From assembly GCA_946186185.1 (NCBI GenBank), contig CAMHMJ010000002.1, positions 62,001 to 126,000 on the forward strand: DNA of 64,000 nucleotides, in the 5' to 3' direction. Of this stretch, positions 8,495-16,911 are shown piece by piece. A program made the translations under genes and the position numbers. Source of the stretch: an uncultured Treponema sp. (GTDB lineage: Bacteria; Spirochaetota; Spirochaetia; Treponematales; Treponemataceae). Each line of letters starts with the position of its first letter. Positions within the stretch are counted from its first letter, which is position 1. Under the pieces are notes generated by a model. That model searched no databases, had not been told where the DNA came from, and saw only the letters and a list, made by a program, of their open reading frames with translations.

Positions 8495-8896
8495 TTACTC
8501 AACGCTGTATGTTGCCTTGCTTGTTTCCGTTTCAAATACGCTTACAGCACTGAGGTATGCTGTTTTCTTTCCTTTCTCATAGGAAATATCCACATTTTTT
8601 TCTTTCAGAAGCCGGCAGATTTCCCTGTAAATATAAAAGGAAATCCGTTCGGCGCTGGGGTTCTGGTCAAATTCTTCAATATCATTCAGGTTTGTGTGGT
8701 CCAGCGTTTTGCAGACCTCCCGCAATGCTCCTTTTAAAAACGTAAAGTCCAGGAGCATGCCGCCTTCATTCAAAATTTCGCCTTTTACATACGCGTAAAC
8801 CTTGTAGTTGTGTCCGTGAAGGTTTTCGCATTTTCCGTTGTAATCCCTTAAAAAATGTGCCGCAGAAAAATCGGCTTCAACTCTAACTTCGTACAT
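8495..8896 (-). CDS. queD: 6-carboxy-tetrahydropterin synthase QueD (PTPS family)
   Basis: Tunnel-fold enzyme converting dihydroneopterin triphosphate to 6-carboxytetrahydropterin in queuosine biosynthesis. The zinc histidines sit in FSAAHFL and NLHGHNY, the catalytic Cys is in GKCENLHGH, DHTNLND is conserved, and NPSAERIS corresponds to the PTxE motif. The chosen start is ATG at 8896 (133 residues, MYEVRVEADFSAAH). A longer frame from a TTG at 8932 is rejected because that TTG is part of a -35 box. No other queuosine genes are nearby, and a PTPS role in pterin metabolism cannot be excluded. Confidence 0.88.
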   Translation of the reverse strand: MYEVRVEADFSAAHFLRDYNGKCENLHGHNYKVYAYVKGEILNEGGMLLDFTFLKGALREVCKTLDHTNLNDIEEFDQNPSAERISFYIYREICRLLKEKNVDISYEKGKKTAYLSAVSVFETETSKATYSVE

Positions 8897-8903
8897 GAAA
8901 AAG

Positions 8904-8932
8904 AATTTAGTCTTTTTTAGTTTTTTTTTCAA
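8904..8932 (-). promoter_or_regulatory. queD promoter, start codon at +1
   Basis: Reading the minus strand: TTGAAA (8932-8927), 17 bp, TAAATT (8909-8904), ATG at 8896, 8 nt past the -10. There is no Shine-Dalgarno. The box pair decides the queD start. Confidence 0.65.
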
Positions 8933-8974
8933 TCAAAAACGGTATTTTTTCAATTTTTTCTGGCTATAATAAGT

Positions 8975-10651
8975 ATGGAAAAGAAAGGTGAAACAGAGCA
9001 GAGTGAGGATTCTAAACTTCAGGGGGCTGAAGGCGGGAAAACTGAAGTTCCGGACTGTCCGGCTGACGAAATCGAAGGTCTTGTTCTGGATGCAGATGAA
9101 ATCTTTACGGATGATGACGCGACAATAGCCTGTCAGAAGGCCTTCAACATAAAATACATGTTTCCATGGCAGCGGCTTGTGGTTGCAAATATCATGGACG
9201 CCTATTATTCCCTTCCGGATGAAAATGGGCATAAAGATACACCCCGGCATCAGATTGTTCTTCTTCCCACAGGAGCAGGAAAATCCCTTTGCTTTCAGGT
9301 GCCGGCCCTTCTTTTGCCCGGTCCTACCCTTATAATTTATCCGCTCCTTGCCCTTATGAGCGATCAGGAAAGGCGTATGAATGAAGGAAGCCTGAAAAGT
9401 GTGGTTTTTCGCGGCGGTCAGACTCGTGAAGAAAGGGAAGAAAATTTCAGAAAACTTAAGGAAGAAAATTACCGGATAATAATTGCAAATCCCGAAGTGC
9501 TGGACAATGATGAACTGATAGCGGGTTTAAAGGAATGCAATATCAGTCACATCGCAATTGATGAAGCTCACACCGTCTGGGAGTGGGGAAGCAGCTTTCG
9601 AAAGGCTTATCTTGAGCTTGGAAAAATCATTAAAAAACTTGAAGTTCCCGTTGTTACGGCATTTACCGCAACTGCCAGTCCGGAAGTTCTTGAAAATGTA
9701 GGTCAGGTTCTTTTTGACGGGGATTTTCACATAGTCAGAAGCGAATCTGACCGTCCCAATATTCATTATTACGTTTACAGGGCTGCGTCAAAGGAAAAGG
9801 CCGCTCTGTATCTTTCTTCATCAGAAGAGCGTCCCATGATTCTTTTCTGTTCCAGCAGGAATCACGCTGAGCAGATGTGCCGCTATCTTAACATGGCTTA
9901 CGGAAGCCAGGTGAGCCGGTTTTATCACGCGGGCCTGGAGAAAGAAGAGAAGACGAAAATTGAAAAGTGGTTTTTTGATAAAAAGGATGCCGTTTTGTGT
10001 GCAACCTGCGCCTTCGGAATGGGAATTGATAAAAGTGATATACGCACTGTGGTTCATGTGGATGCTCCTGCCACGGCTGAAAGCTATATTCAGGAAGCGG
10101 GGCGTGGAGGCAGGGACAGAAATGTTGCCAATGCAATTCTTTTGTGGTCTTCCCGGGACGAAGAAAAGGTTTCCGGCTTTGATGAAAAAAGCCGCTTTCG
10201 GGCGGTCCGGGATTTTGCCCTTTCTAAAACCTGCCGCCGTCAGAAGCTTCTTGATGCACTGGGGGCTGAGGAGGCTGTCTGTTCCGGCTGCGACATATGT
10301 GACAGAAAAAACAGAAATAATCGTGGAACCGGTAAAGATGGTGTTCCGGATACCGGCTCTTTCTTTTCCTCAAACAGCCTTCAGAAAGAATTAATGCCGG
10401 GAGAAACTTTGCCCTGTGATTATCTTGAGCTTCTTGAAATCGTCAGGAGTCATGACCGGTTTTACACCCAAGACGTACTGGAAGAAGTTTTTCTGGAAAG
10501 AATGAATGAACTGACTCGGGAAAAACTGGGAATAAATATCTGGAGCCATGCAGATTATATTTACGCCCGGGACGAGCTTTTCAAGATGAATAAAATCAGA
10601 ATCGGAAAGTTTCCATGGAAAAACCGGGTGGAACTCGTACGGAGAAATTAA
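8975..10651 (+). CDS. recQ: RecQ-family ATP-dependent DNA helicase
   Basis: Superfamily 2 3'-5' DNA helicase acting in recombination and fork repair. An acidic N-terminal extension of about 50 residues precedes FPWQRLV; then come Walker A LLPTGAGKSLCFQVP (about 95-109), IYPLLALMSDQ, the DEAH box HIAIDEAHTVWEWG (about 190-203), FTATASPEV, and the helicase C domain with FCSSRNHAE, ATCAFGMGIDK and QEAGRGGRD. A RecQ-type zinc motif CRRQKLL..VCSGCDICD follows. At 558 residues no HRDC domain is evident. TATAAT (8965-8970) ends only 5 nt before the ATG, so either the message is leaderless or translation starts further in. It is divergent from queD. Confidence 0.88.
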   Translation: MEKKGETEQSEDSKLQGAEGGKTEVPDCPADEIEGLVLDADEIFTDDDATIACQKAFNIKYMFPWQRLVVANIMDAYYSLPDENGHKDTPRHQIVLLPTGAGKSLCFQVPALLLPGPTLIIYPLLALMSDQERRMNEGSLKSVVFRGGQTREEREENFRKLKEENYRIIIANPEVLDNDELIAGLKECNISHIAIDEAHTVWEWGSSFRKAYLELGKIIKKLEVPVVTAFTATASPEVLENVGQVLFDGDFHIVRSESDRPNIHYYVYRAASKEKAALYLSSSEERPMILFCSSRNHAEQMCRYLNMAYGSQVSRFYHAGLEKEEKTKIEKWFFDKKDAVLCATCAFGMGIDKSDIRTVVHVDAPATAESYIQEAGRGGRDRNVANAILLWSSRDEEKVSGFDEKSRFRAVRDFALSKTCRRQKLLDALGAEEAVCSGCDICDRKNRNNRGTGKDGVPDTGSFFSSNSLQKELMPGETLPCDYLELLEIVRSHDRFYTQDVLEEVFLERMNELTREKLGINIWSHADYIYARDELFKMNKIRIGKFPWKNRVELVRRN

Positions 10652-10741
10652 GCCTGCGGAGCTTCTCTTACAACGGGGGGATGTTTTTGCTATTATCAAG
10701 ATAGAGCGAATTGCTGTAAATCTTAAGCCTGCGGAGCTTCT
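10648..10741. repeat. 19-bp direct repeat at two convergent gene ends
   Basis: TTAAGCCTGCGGAGCTTCT occurs at 10648-10666, where it contains the recQ stop, and at 10723-10741, where it is the reverse complement of the last codons and stop of the facing small gene. The 56 bp between show nothing recognisable. Confidence 0.8.
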
Positions 10742-10953
10742 TCTGCCTGTTCGCCTTCTTTAGGTGCTTCCGGTTTTGGAGCAGGAGCCGGGGCTGGGGC
10801 GCTCTTTTTTTTCTTTGGCTTAGGCGGCTTTTTCCTGTAGTTGGCAACAAAAGAACAGAAGTTCATGTATAGGATTATTGCAATCGTAGTTCCGATTACA
10901 TAAGGATTAGTGAGAACTTTTGTTATGACTGGAAGAAGCGCTTTTATATCCAT
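10723..10953 (-). CDS. Small membrane protein with Pro/Lys/Ala-rich tail
   Basis: 76-residue protein not assigned to a family. One hydrophobic helix (about 15-37, VLTNPYVIGTTIAIILYMNF) is followed by a basic run (RKKPPKPKKKK) and then a Pro-Ala-Glu tail ending EEAPQA, which predicts a single-pass protein with the tail on the cytoplasmic side. It lies 24 nt after the nuclease-like gene on the same strand and is probably co-transcribed. No Shine-Dalgarno is obvious. The biased tail is the kind seen on protein-interaction linkers; the function is unknown. Confidence 0.65.
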   Translation of the reverse strand: MDIKALLPVITKVLTNPYVIGTTIAIILYMNFCSFVANYRKKPPKPKKKKSAPAPAPAPKPEAPKEGEQAEEAPQA

Positions 10954-10977
10954 ATCTTGTTTATCGGCAGAAATTAA

Positions 10978-11415
10978 TTAATTTGCAGAAAAATAATACT
11001 CAAGGTACCGAACTTTTCCCTTTTTGCAGAGCTCCCTGATTTCCTTTTCCCGTTCCGAAAGCTTTGAAGTTCCAGTTTTTACTTCAATCAGGAGAATTTC
11101 TTCAAGGGGCTTTCCTTCCGCCATTCCGGGAAATGCAATAAAGTCAAAGGGTTTTCCGATAAAGCGCACATCTGCAGCATTGCAGGGAAATCCGGGAAGA
11201 AAAGGTGCTATCTGTTCGGCCAGTTGTCCGCCTAAAACGGCACGGCTTCTTTTTATTGCATCATTTCTTGTGTCCTTCAGGTGTTTCTGGTTGTTTATAT
11301 TACATACAAGCTTCCCCAGAAGAAAGAATGTAAATGCGGTTATTGCAATAACCAGGATAAACAGAATTAAGGTTTCCTTTGAATCGAATGAAAAGTTGAA
11401 GTTTCTAAAATTCAT
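10978..11415 (-). CDS. Membrane-anchored Holliday-junction-resolvase-like nuclease
   Basis: 145 residues: an N-terminal transmembrane helix (about 14-36, ETLILFILVIAITAFTFFLL), a linker, and a small nuclease-like domain with GGQLAEQIAPFLPGF, DVRFIGKPFDFIAFPG and ILLIEVKTGTSKLSEREKEI. The D-x(n)-EVK arrangement and the order of blocks match the family described as endonuclease related to archaeal Holliday junction resolvase (PF10107, PD-(D/E)xK fold). The substrate is unknown. The start is supported by TTTACA-N17-TAATTT with the ATG 7 nt later. Confidence 0.75.
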   Translation of the reverse strand: MNFRNFNFSFDSKETLILFILVIAITAFTFFLLGKLVCNINNQKHLKDTRNDAIKRSRAVLGGQLAEQIAPFLPGFPCNAADVRFIGKPFDFIAFPGMAEGKPLEEILLIEVKTGTSKLSEREKEIRELCKKGKVRYLEYYFSAN

Positions 11416-11421
11416 GAATAG

Positions 11422-11450
11422 AAATTACCAAACGGGGCCGATAATGTAAA
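11422..11450 (-). promoter_or_regulatory. Promoter of the nuclease-like gene, start codon at +1
   Basis: Minus strand: TTTACA (11450-11445), 17 bp, TAATTT (11427-11422), then the ATG at 11415 after 7 nt with no Shine-Dalgarno. Confidence 0.55.
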
Positions 11451-11465
11451 GAGCAGGTAAATTGT

Positions 11466-12797
11466 ATGAAATTATTCAGGTTATATAAAAGGACATTAAG
11501 TTCAATTGTTTTATTTTGTGGAATAGCGGGTTTTGGCTTTTCTGAAGCTTCCGGAAAGGTGTCTTCCGCTTCCGGCACTAACCTTACTCAGAAAAAATCC
11601 GGACAAAATGATAAATCAGGGCAAGCCGACGAAGCTGTTCTTTTCCGCTTTAAGTTTAAGAAGGACGACCAGTCCCGGGTTCTTTCAACAGTAGAAGAAA
11701 ATGTGTATGTAAACGGCCGGCTGAATCACAAGGCAACGATTTTAAACCGAATCTCCAGTGTGGTTACCGATGTAAATAAGGCCGGTGACGGTAAGTGTGA
11801 AGCCGTATTTATGACTTCTGAAAGTTCCACCGGTTCCTACGGCAAAAATTATGTCTGGGGACAGGAATACGACAGCATTTTTACCAGAAGTCCTCTTGGA
11901 AAATACGATATTGATGATATCTACTTTATGCCTACCGTGCGGGATGTACCCCTTTTCCCGGAAAATGCCGTAAAACCCGGAGAAACCTGGAGTTCAGAAG
12001 GTCACGAGGCTCACGATATGCGAATTACCTTTGGAATTGATAAGCCCTTCAAAGTTCCCTTCAATGCAGAGTATAAATATGCAGGGAAGGAATACGATGC
12101 AGAGCAGGACAAGACCTTCCACCTGATTGAAGTAAAATACAATCTGTATTTTGAAAGTCCGGTTCCTTCTACGGCTTTAAGCGGAGAGGATTTAAACTAT
12201 CCTGCCGTTACAATGGGACATTCCTCCCAGAAAATCTGGTGGGACAATGAAAAGGGCATGATCGACCACTACAGCGAAGATTTCCGCATTGTAATTGAAA
12301 CCTTCTACGGCGACACCCTTTCCTTTACCGGAACCGCCCATGCTGAAGTTCAGGAGTTTACCCGGGTTTCCACGGAAGAAAATATCCGGAAAATCAAGGA
12401 TTTTGTTGGTGATTCTGGAATCCAGGATATCGATGTAAAAAAGAGCGATAAGGGCCTCACAATTTCCATTGAAAATATTCAGTTTGAGCCGGATTCTTCC
12501 CGCCTTATGGAAAGTGAAAAGAAAAAACTCCGAAAAATTGCAGAAATCCTGAAGCAGTTTGACAACGACCTTCTGATTACAGGTCACTGCGCAGACCGTG
12601 GTACAAAGAAAAATCAGATGAAAATTTCGGAGGATCGTGCAGTTTCCGTTGCGGAATTCCTTTCGGAACTGGATGTGCGTAATCCGAACTGCATTTTTAC
12701 CCTTGGAAAGGGTGCCACAGAACCGGTTGATTCTAACCTCTCGGAGCAGGGACGCAAGCGAAACCGCCGGGTTGAAATTACCCTTATGGATAAATAA
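11466..12797 (+). CDS. OmpA-family envelope protein
   Basis: Exported 443-residue protein. A signal-like N-terminus (RTLSSIVLFCGIAGFGFSEA) precedes a Ser/Gly linker and a beta-rich domain of unknown function (about 60-310), then an OmpA-like peptidoglycan-binding domain (about 330-443): IQFEPDSSRLMESEKKKLRKIA, ITGHCADRGTKKNQMKISEDRA and the closing SEQGRKRNRRVEIT, whose Arg/Asp positions bind the peptide stem. It probably links an outer-membrane or periplasmic structure to peptidoglycan. Divergent from the nuclease-like gene by 50 bp. Confidence 0.85.
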   Translation: MKLFRLYKRTLSSIVLFCGIAGFGFSEASGKVSSASGTNLTQKKSGQNDKSGQADEAVLFRFKFKKDDQSRVLSTVEENVYVNGRLNHKATILNRISSVVTDVNKAGDGKCEAVFMTSESSTGSYGKNYVWGQEYDSIFTRSPLGKYDIDDIYFMPTVRDVPLFPENAVKPGETWSSEGHEAHDMRITFGIDKPFKVPFNAEYKYAGKEYDAEQDKTFHLIEVKYNLYFESPVPSTALSGEDLNYPAVTMGHSSQKIWWDNEKGMIDHYSEDFRIVIETFYGDTLSFTGTAHAEVQEFTRVSTEENIRKIKDFVGDSGIQDIDVKKSDKGLTISIENIQFEPDSSRLMESEKKKLRKIAEILKQFDNDLLITGHCADRGTKKNQMKISEDRAVSVAEFLSELDVRNPNCIFTLGKGATEPVDSNLSEQGRKRNRRVEITLMDK

Positions 12798-12799
12798 CC

Positions 12800-14473
12800 C
12801 TAGGCGTTGTTTTCAAGATTTATCAGGGCTTTTTTGTCACCGCCTAAATATTTCTGGCAGGCATCAACGCTCATTGGTTTTCCACGCAAAAATCCCTGTA
12901 CGATGTGGCAGTGAAAATCCTTCAGAATCTTAAGCTGTTCCGGTTTTTCAACGCCCTCTGCAATTGTTTCAAGTCCCATTTTAGAAACCATGGCAATAAT
13001 TGAGTTTGTGATGTTCGCCTGAACTCCGTCGGTCATTGTAATTCCGTTGATGAATGACTTGTCGATTTTAAGGGTATCCAGAGGAAGCATCTGCAGGTAA
13101 CTGAGGGAAGAATAACCCGTTCCAAAATCATCCAGAGAAATCCTGAAGCCCATTTCCTTAAGGGTATGCATTTTTGTGATGGCATCATTCATGTTGTCAA
13201 TCATGATACCTTCCGTGATTTCAATTTCGATTTTATCCGGTGTCAGCTCGTATTTTTTCAGCAAATCCTTAATATCCTGAACGAAGGAGGGCTGCTTTAG
13301 CTGAATAGGTGAAATGTTTACGGAAATAATTCCGTCAAAATTGTAATCTGTCTGCCATTTTTTTAAGGTTGAGAAAGCTGTGTTCAAGACCCATGTACCA
13401 ATCGGAAGGATAAGACCCGTTTCTTCCGCCATCGGAATAAAGATTGCAGGCCCGATGATTCCAATGTCCTTATCATGCCATCTAATCAGGGCTTCAAAGC
13501 CCCTTAAGTTACCTGTTTTTATGTCAAACTGCGGCTGGTATTCCAGATAAAAATCGCTGGACATAATGGCATCCGTCATTTTAGCCTGCATGTTCAGCTT
13601 TTGAATGAAAATCCGCTGCATTTCCGGCTCAAAGAATTTAAACTGCTTTTTACCATCTTTCTTTGCGTAGTGCATTGCAATATCCGTAAAGCGCAGAAGG
13701 TCTTCAGAGCTTTCAGTGTTGTCCGGGTAAACAGAGATTCCGCCGGAAATATCGATCTGCTCTAGCATGAAGCTTTCAAAAATCGTATCGGTGATGTTGG
13801 CAATGCTGTCAATGGAGGACTGATTATTGATCACAACCAGAAATTCATCTCCTCCGAAGCGGTATGGAATAATTGACTTTGGATTGAACTGCCTTAAAAT
13901 TTCTGCAGCATGACACAAAAGCTTGTCTCCCTGAGAATGCCCCTTAAAATCATTGATATTTTTCATGTTGTCAATATCAATCAGAAGAAGGGCAATCTTT
14001 GTTCCGCAGAAGGATGCCTGGTCAAGATACAGCTGGAAATCCTCGTCAAAACGGTTTCTGTTGTAGAGTCCCGTCAGAATATCGTGATAGGCTGTTTCAA
14101 TCAGTTTTAAGTCCTGTTCTTTTTCCTTTGAAATATTATCCAGGTTTATAACCAGAAGACCGTCTTTTGTTCCCTTCATGGAAATCCGGAACCAGGAATC
14201 AGAAAGCTCAGAATAATAGGAAATAGGATCTACAGGGATATTGTTAAGGGCCTTGTCCGCAAGATCCAGCCACGGAACATCAGGGGAAAGAAACTGCTTA
14301 ATTTCATGATAATATTTGCAGTCCGCAAGTGCGTGATTTATCTGTTTTATGAAGGTGTCATTGTAAAAGACAAGTTCGAAGTCTCTGGTCCGGTTCTCTG
14401 CTTTTATAGGGCGTGCAACGAGGATTGGGCTGTGGAAAGCATCCAGAATGGACATGAAATCAATATCTTCCAT
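12800..14473 (-). CDS. GGDEF-EAL cyclic-di-GMP protein with PAS-like N-terminus
   Basis: Cytoplasmic regulator with diguanylate cyclase and phosphodiesterase domains. A PAS-like region (about 5-125, FELVFYNDTFIKQINHALA) precedes GGDEF (YRFGGDEFLVVINN, about 203-216, catalytic motif intact) and then EAL: GFEALIRWHDK (about 325), EIEITEGIM, ISLDDFGTGYSSLSYLQ and LKIDKSFI. Both active sites look complete. The GGDEF inhibitory RxxD site is not evident. The start is ATG at 14473 (557 residues); the frame continues up to a TTG at 14509, but that TTG is the first base triplet of a TTGACA -35 box. It probably tunes motility or envelope functions. Confidence 0.92.
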   Translation of the reverse strand: MEDIDFMSILDAFHSPILVARPIKAENRTRDFELVFYNDTFIKQINHALADCKYYHEIKQFLSPDVPWLDLADKALNNIPVDPISYYSELSDSWFRISMKGTKDGLLVINLDNISKEKEQDLKLIETAYHDILTGLYNRNRFDEDFQLYLDQASFCGTKIALLLIDIDNMKNINDFKGHSQGDKLLCHAAEILRQFNPKSIIPYRFGGDEFLVVINNQSSIDSIANITDTIFESFMLEQIDISGGISVYPDNTESSEDLLRFTDIAMHYAKKDGKKQFKFFEPEMQRIFIQKLNMQAKMTDAIMSSDFYLEYQPQFDIKTGNLRGFEALIRWHDKDIGIIGPAIFIPMAEETGLILPIGTWVLNTAFSTLKKWQTDYNFDGIISVNISPIQLKQPSFVQDIKDLLKKYELTPDKIEIEITEGIMIDNMNDAITKMHTLKEMGFRISLDDFGTGYSSLSYLQMLPLDTLKIDKSFINGITMTDGVQANITNSIIAMVSKMGLETIAEGVEKPEQLKILKDFHCHIVQGFLRGKPMSVDACQKYLGGDKKALINLENNA

Positions 14474-14480
14474 GCCGTTT

Positions 14481-14509
14481 ATTTTATTAGCAGTTACATT
14501 GTTTGTCAA
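14481..14509 (-). promoter_or_regulatory. Strong promoter of the GGDEF-EAL gene, start codon at +1
   Basis: Minus strand: consensus TTGACA (14509-14504), 17 bp, TAAAAT (14486-14481), 7 nt, ATG at 14473. No Shine-Dalgarno. The best single example of the leaderless layout in this window. Confidence 0.85.
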
Positions 14510-14595
14510 AATTTTGTTCCATTTTTAATTATAAATATTTTTAACTCTTTTCCGTTTTTTTATATAATCCTGACTGCAAGTATTATAATTTCAAC

Positions 14596-14698
14596 AAAAA
14601 AATTGGCTCTCAGCGGGAACCTTGTTTGAAAAACGGCAGTACCGCTTCGCGGTGGCTGAGTGTTTTTCAAACAAGAACCCCGCTTACGCCAATTTTTT
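14596..14698. repeat. Dispersed palindromic repeat, inner-arm form
   Basis: One long imperfect hairpin of about 103 nt. Outer stem AAAAAATTGGC / GCCAATTTTTT; GCGGG/CCCGC (14613-14617/14679-14683); a perfect 14-bp stem CTTGTTTGAAAAAC / GTTTTTCAAACAAG (14621-14634/14662-14675); apical hairpin ACCGC-TTC-GCGGT (14641-14653). The inverse complement shares a 41-nt identical core with the copy at 31.9-32.1 kb. It lies in the 370-nt gap between the GGDEF-EAL gene and the pot operon, which otherwise holds no gene. Confidence 0.85.
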
Positions 14699-14776
14699 AA
14701 TCAATGTTTCATACTTGCAGTTACGCTTATATATTTATTATACTCCAGTTTTTAAAAAGCGCGAGAAAAAAAACAG

Positions 14777-14809
14777 AAAAAAAAAACAGCGTCTTTTTTG
14801 AAGACGCTG
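14777..14809 (-). terminator. Rho-independent terminator of potABCD
   Basis: Minus strand: stem CAGCGTCTT / AAGACGCTG (14809-14801/14795-14787) with a 5-nt loop, followed by about ten T. It lies 70 nt after the potD stop. The plus-strand side is weaker (CCTGTTTTT). Confidence 0.88.
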
Positions 14810-14880
14810 CCTGTTTTTCCCGTTCGGTTAGTTCAGTTAGAGCGGGGGGGGTATTTCAAAATGTTCCGGTTTGCAGGAAC

Positions 14881-15936
14881 TTAGTTAGACTGAAGTCTGA
14901 GTTTTTCCCACTTGTCGTAGTAGTTTGCAAGATACTCACCGATATCGTCTTTGAGCTCGCAGTTATCCATTGCGCTTGCCGGGTACATCGGTTTTGTCTT
15001 CATATACTGTTCTGCTTCTGTGTTTACATAGCATGGGAACTGGAAAACGTCCAGGAACTGGGCGTAGTTTTCCGGTCTGTGGATAAAGTTGATGAACTCA
15101 GTTGCAAGGTCAACTTTTTTAGAGTTCTTCAAGATACACATGCTGTCCAGGTATGAAGGACCTCCGTTTGCAGGGATGAAGAAGTCGATGGTGTCTTCCC
15201 ATTCATCCTCCGGAACTTCACCGTAAACACATTCTGCGTATCCCTGACAGAGCCACAGGTCTCCACGGGCAAAGTCTTTTCCAAAGCCTTCTGCGTCGAA
15301 TTTTACGATATTTGGAAGCCATGAAGTTTTTACAAGATTTACTGCTTCATCAAGCTCTGCATCGTTCTTTGTAGCAACAGAATAGCCAAGGTGCTTCAGG
15401 GCGTCTCCGAATACTTCCCGGTAGTCGTCCATCATGCTTGCGTGACCCTTGAACTGGCTGTCAGCAAAAATGTTCCAGGTTCTTTCATAGTTTCCGCCAG
15501 GAACCTTCTTTTTGTTTACACAAATTCCGGAAGCTCCGTAGTAGTAAGGAACTGCAAACTTCATTTCCGGATCATAGCTGATTTTATCAAGAAGGGCAGG
15601 GTTGATTTTGCTTCTGTTTGTAAACTTTTCCTGGTTGATTGGCTGAAGCATGTCCTTTGCGATAAGAATTGAAACATAGTCCTGGCTTGGAACTACGATA
15701 TCAAAACTTTTTGCTCCGCCATTGATAAGCTTGTTGAACATGGTTTCGTTAGAATCGTATTCAGTAACGATAACCTTGCAGTTGAACTCTTTTTCAAAAG
15801 ACTGAACAACAGCCTTTGGAGTGTAGTAGGTCCATGTGAAAAGGTTCAATTTTTCTTTCTGCTCACAGCCTGCAAGCAGAACCAGCGCTGAAGCGGCAAG
15901 TACAGCCTTTGCCGCAAATGAAAGGATCTTTTTCAT
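14881..15936 (-). CDS. potD: Spermidine/putrescine-binding lipoprotein PotD
   Basis: Solute-binding part of a polyamine ABC importer, anchored outside the inner membrane. The lipobox LLAGC gives lipidated Cys24. The mature part starts KLNLFTWTYYTPKAVVQSFEKEF, typical of PotD, and carries WNIFADSQFKGHASMMDDYREVFG and the C-terminal DKWEKLRLQ. It is 351 residues. AGGAGAT precedes the ATG. Last gene of potABCD, separated from potC by 99 nt; a strong terminator follows. Confidence 0.93.
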   Translation of the reverse strand: MKKILSFAAKAVLAASALVLLAGCEQKEKLNLFTWTYYTPKAVVQSFEKEFNCKVIVTEYDSNETMFNKLINGGAKSFDIVVPSQDYVSILIAKDMLQPINQEKFTNRSKINPALLDKISYDPEMKFAVPYYYGASGICVNKKKVPGGNYERTWNIFADSQFKGHASMMDDYREVFGDALKHLGYSVATKNDAELDEAVNLVKTSWLPNIVKFDAEGFGKDFARGDLWLCQGYAECVYGEVPEDEWEDTIDFFIPANGGPSYLDSMCILKNSKKVDLATEFINFIHRPENYAQFLDVFQFPCYVNTEAEQYMKTKPMYPASAMDNCELKDDIGEYLANYYDKWEKLRLQSN

Positions 15937-16035
15937 TTTTCTAATCTCCTGAGAGAAAACAGCTGTGCTGTTTTCCTGATTGATTGGAGACCGTTAAAAA
16001 ATTGCGGAAGCAATTTTCAGGTCGTCCTTTAATTA

Positions 16036-16911
16036 TTAGTGTGCCTGAGCAAAGCTTTTTAAGCCTTTTCTCAGGGCAACCGCCATAAGGCTTATCAAAA
16101 TAATAAGAACGAAGGAAAGTGCGTTGATTACCGGACTTACTCCGTGTCTTATCATATTATATACATAAATCGGAAGGGTTACTACGTTTCCGTTTACAAG
16201 ACTTGTAATTACAAAGTCTTCGATGGACATTGTAATGCTCATCATAAAACCCGAGATAATTCCAGGCATAATGGCTGGAATTATAACCTTAAACAGAGTC
16301 TGCTTTTCAGTAGCTCCCAGGTCGTAGCTTGCTTCAATTATAGAGTAGTCAAATTCATCAACCCGGGCATTTACCATAAGGTATACGAAGGGCAGACAGA
16401 AGGTTGTATGAGCGATGATGATTGTTCCAAGTCCCAGATTCATATGGATTCCGCTTAAGAAAATCAGAAGGGAAATACCCATAATTACTTCCGGCAAAAC
16501 CATTGGCAAAAATGCAATTGAGCGGATGTAGCCCTTTCCAAAGAACTTATTCCAGCTGATTCCGATTGCCGCAAGACTTCCCAGAACAGTAGCAATAACT
16601 GCGCTTACCAGAGCAACGATTGCTGAGTACAGAAGGCTCTGCCACAGGGCTCCGCTTTTCAAAAACAGCTCTTCATACCACACAAAAGAAAATCCCGTAA
16701 ACTTAGAACTTTCAGATGCGTTGAAGGAATAAAAAATAATTACAAAAAGCGGTACGAACAAAAACAAAAGGGAAATAAAAAGCACAGTGTTTGAAAAACT
16801 GAAGATGCGTGCTCTTCTTTTCCAGCCCCGTTTTGCATGCTTGTTGGATTCAACCTTTGCCTGAGGATTTTTCCTCAGAAGCGCCATAATCAGAGAAAAT
16901 AGAAAATCCAT
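16036..16911 (-). CDS. potC: Polyamine ABC transporter permease PotC
   Basis: Inner-membrane permease, 291 residues, about six transmembrane helices starting with NTVLFISLLFLFVPLFVIIFYSF. The cytoplasmic EAA loop that docks on PotA reads EASYDLGATEKQTLFKVIIPAIMPGI. GGAGG sits before the ATG, and the ATG overlaps the potB stop by 1 nt, so translation is coupled. A basic extension of about 35 residues precedes the first helix. Confidence 0.93.
   Translation of the reverse strand: MDFLFSLIMALLRKNPQAKVESNKHAKRGWKRRARIFSFSNTVLFISLLFLFVPLFVIIFYSFNASESSKFTGFSFVWYEELFLKSGALWQSLLYSAIVALVSAVIATVLGSLAAIGISWNKFFGKGYIRSIAFLPMVLPEVIMGISLLIFLSGIHMNLGLGTIIIAHTTFCLPFVYLMVNARVDEFDYSIIEASYDLGATEKQTLFKVIIPAIMPGIISGFMMSITMSIEDFVITSLVNGNVVTLPIYVYNMIRHGVSPVINALSFVLIILISLMAVALRKGLKSFAQAH

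Noticed and set aside
8897..8932. Longer queD start at a TTG
   Set aside because: The TTG begins a TTGAAA -35 box spaced 17 bp from TAAATT; the added residues are a Lys/Phe run not seen in QueD.
14474..14509. Longer GGDEF-EAL start at a TTG
   Set aside because: The TTG is the start of consensus TTGACA with a perfect 17-bp spacing to TAAAAT, so it is promoter, not coding.
14704..15156. Open frame of 150 codons on the plus strand
   Set aside because: It is antisense to potD and runs through the potABCD terminator; composition is that of a shadow frame.
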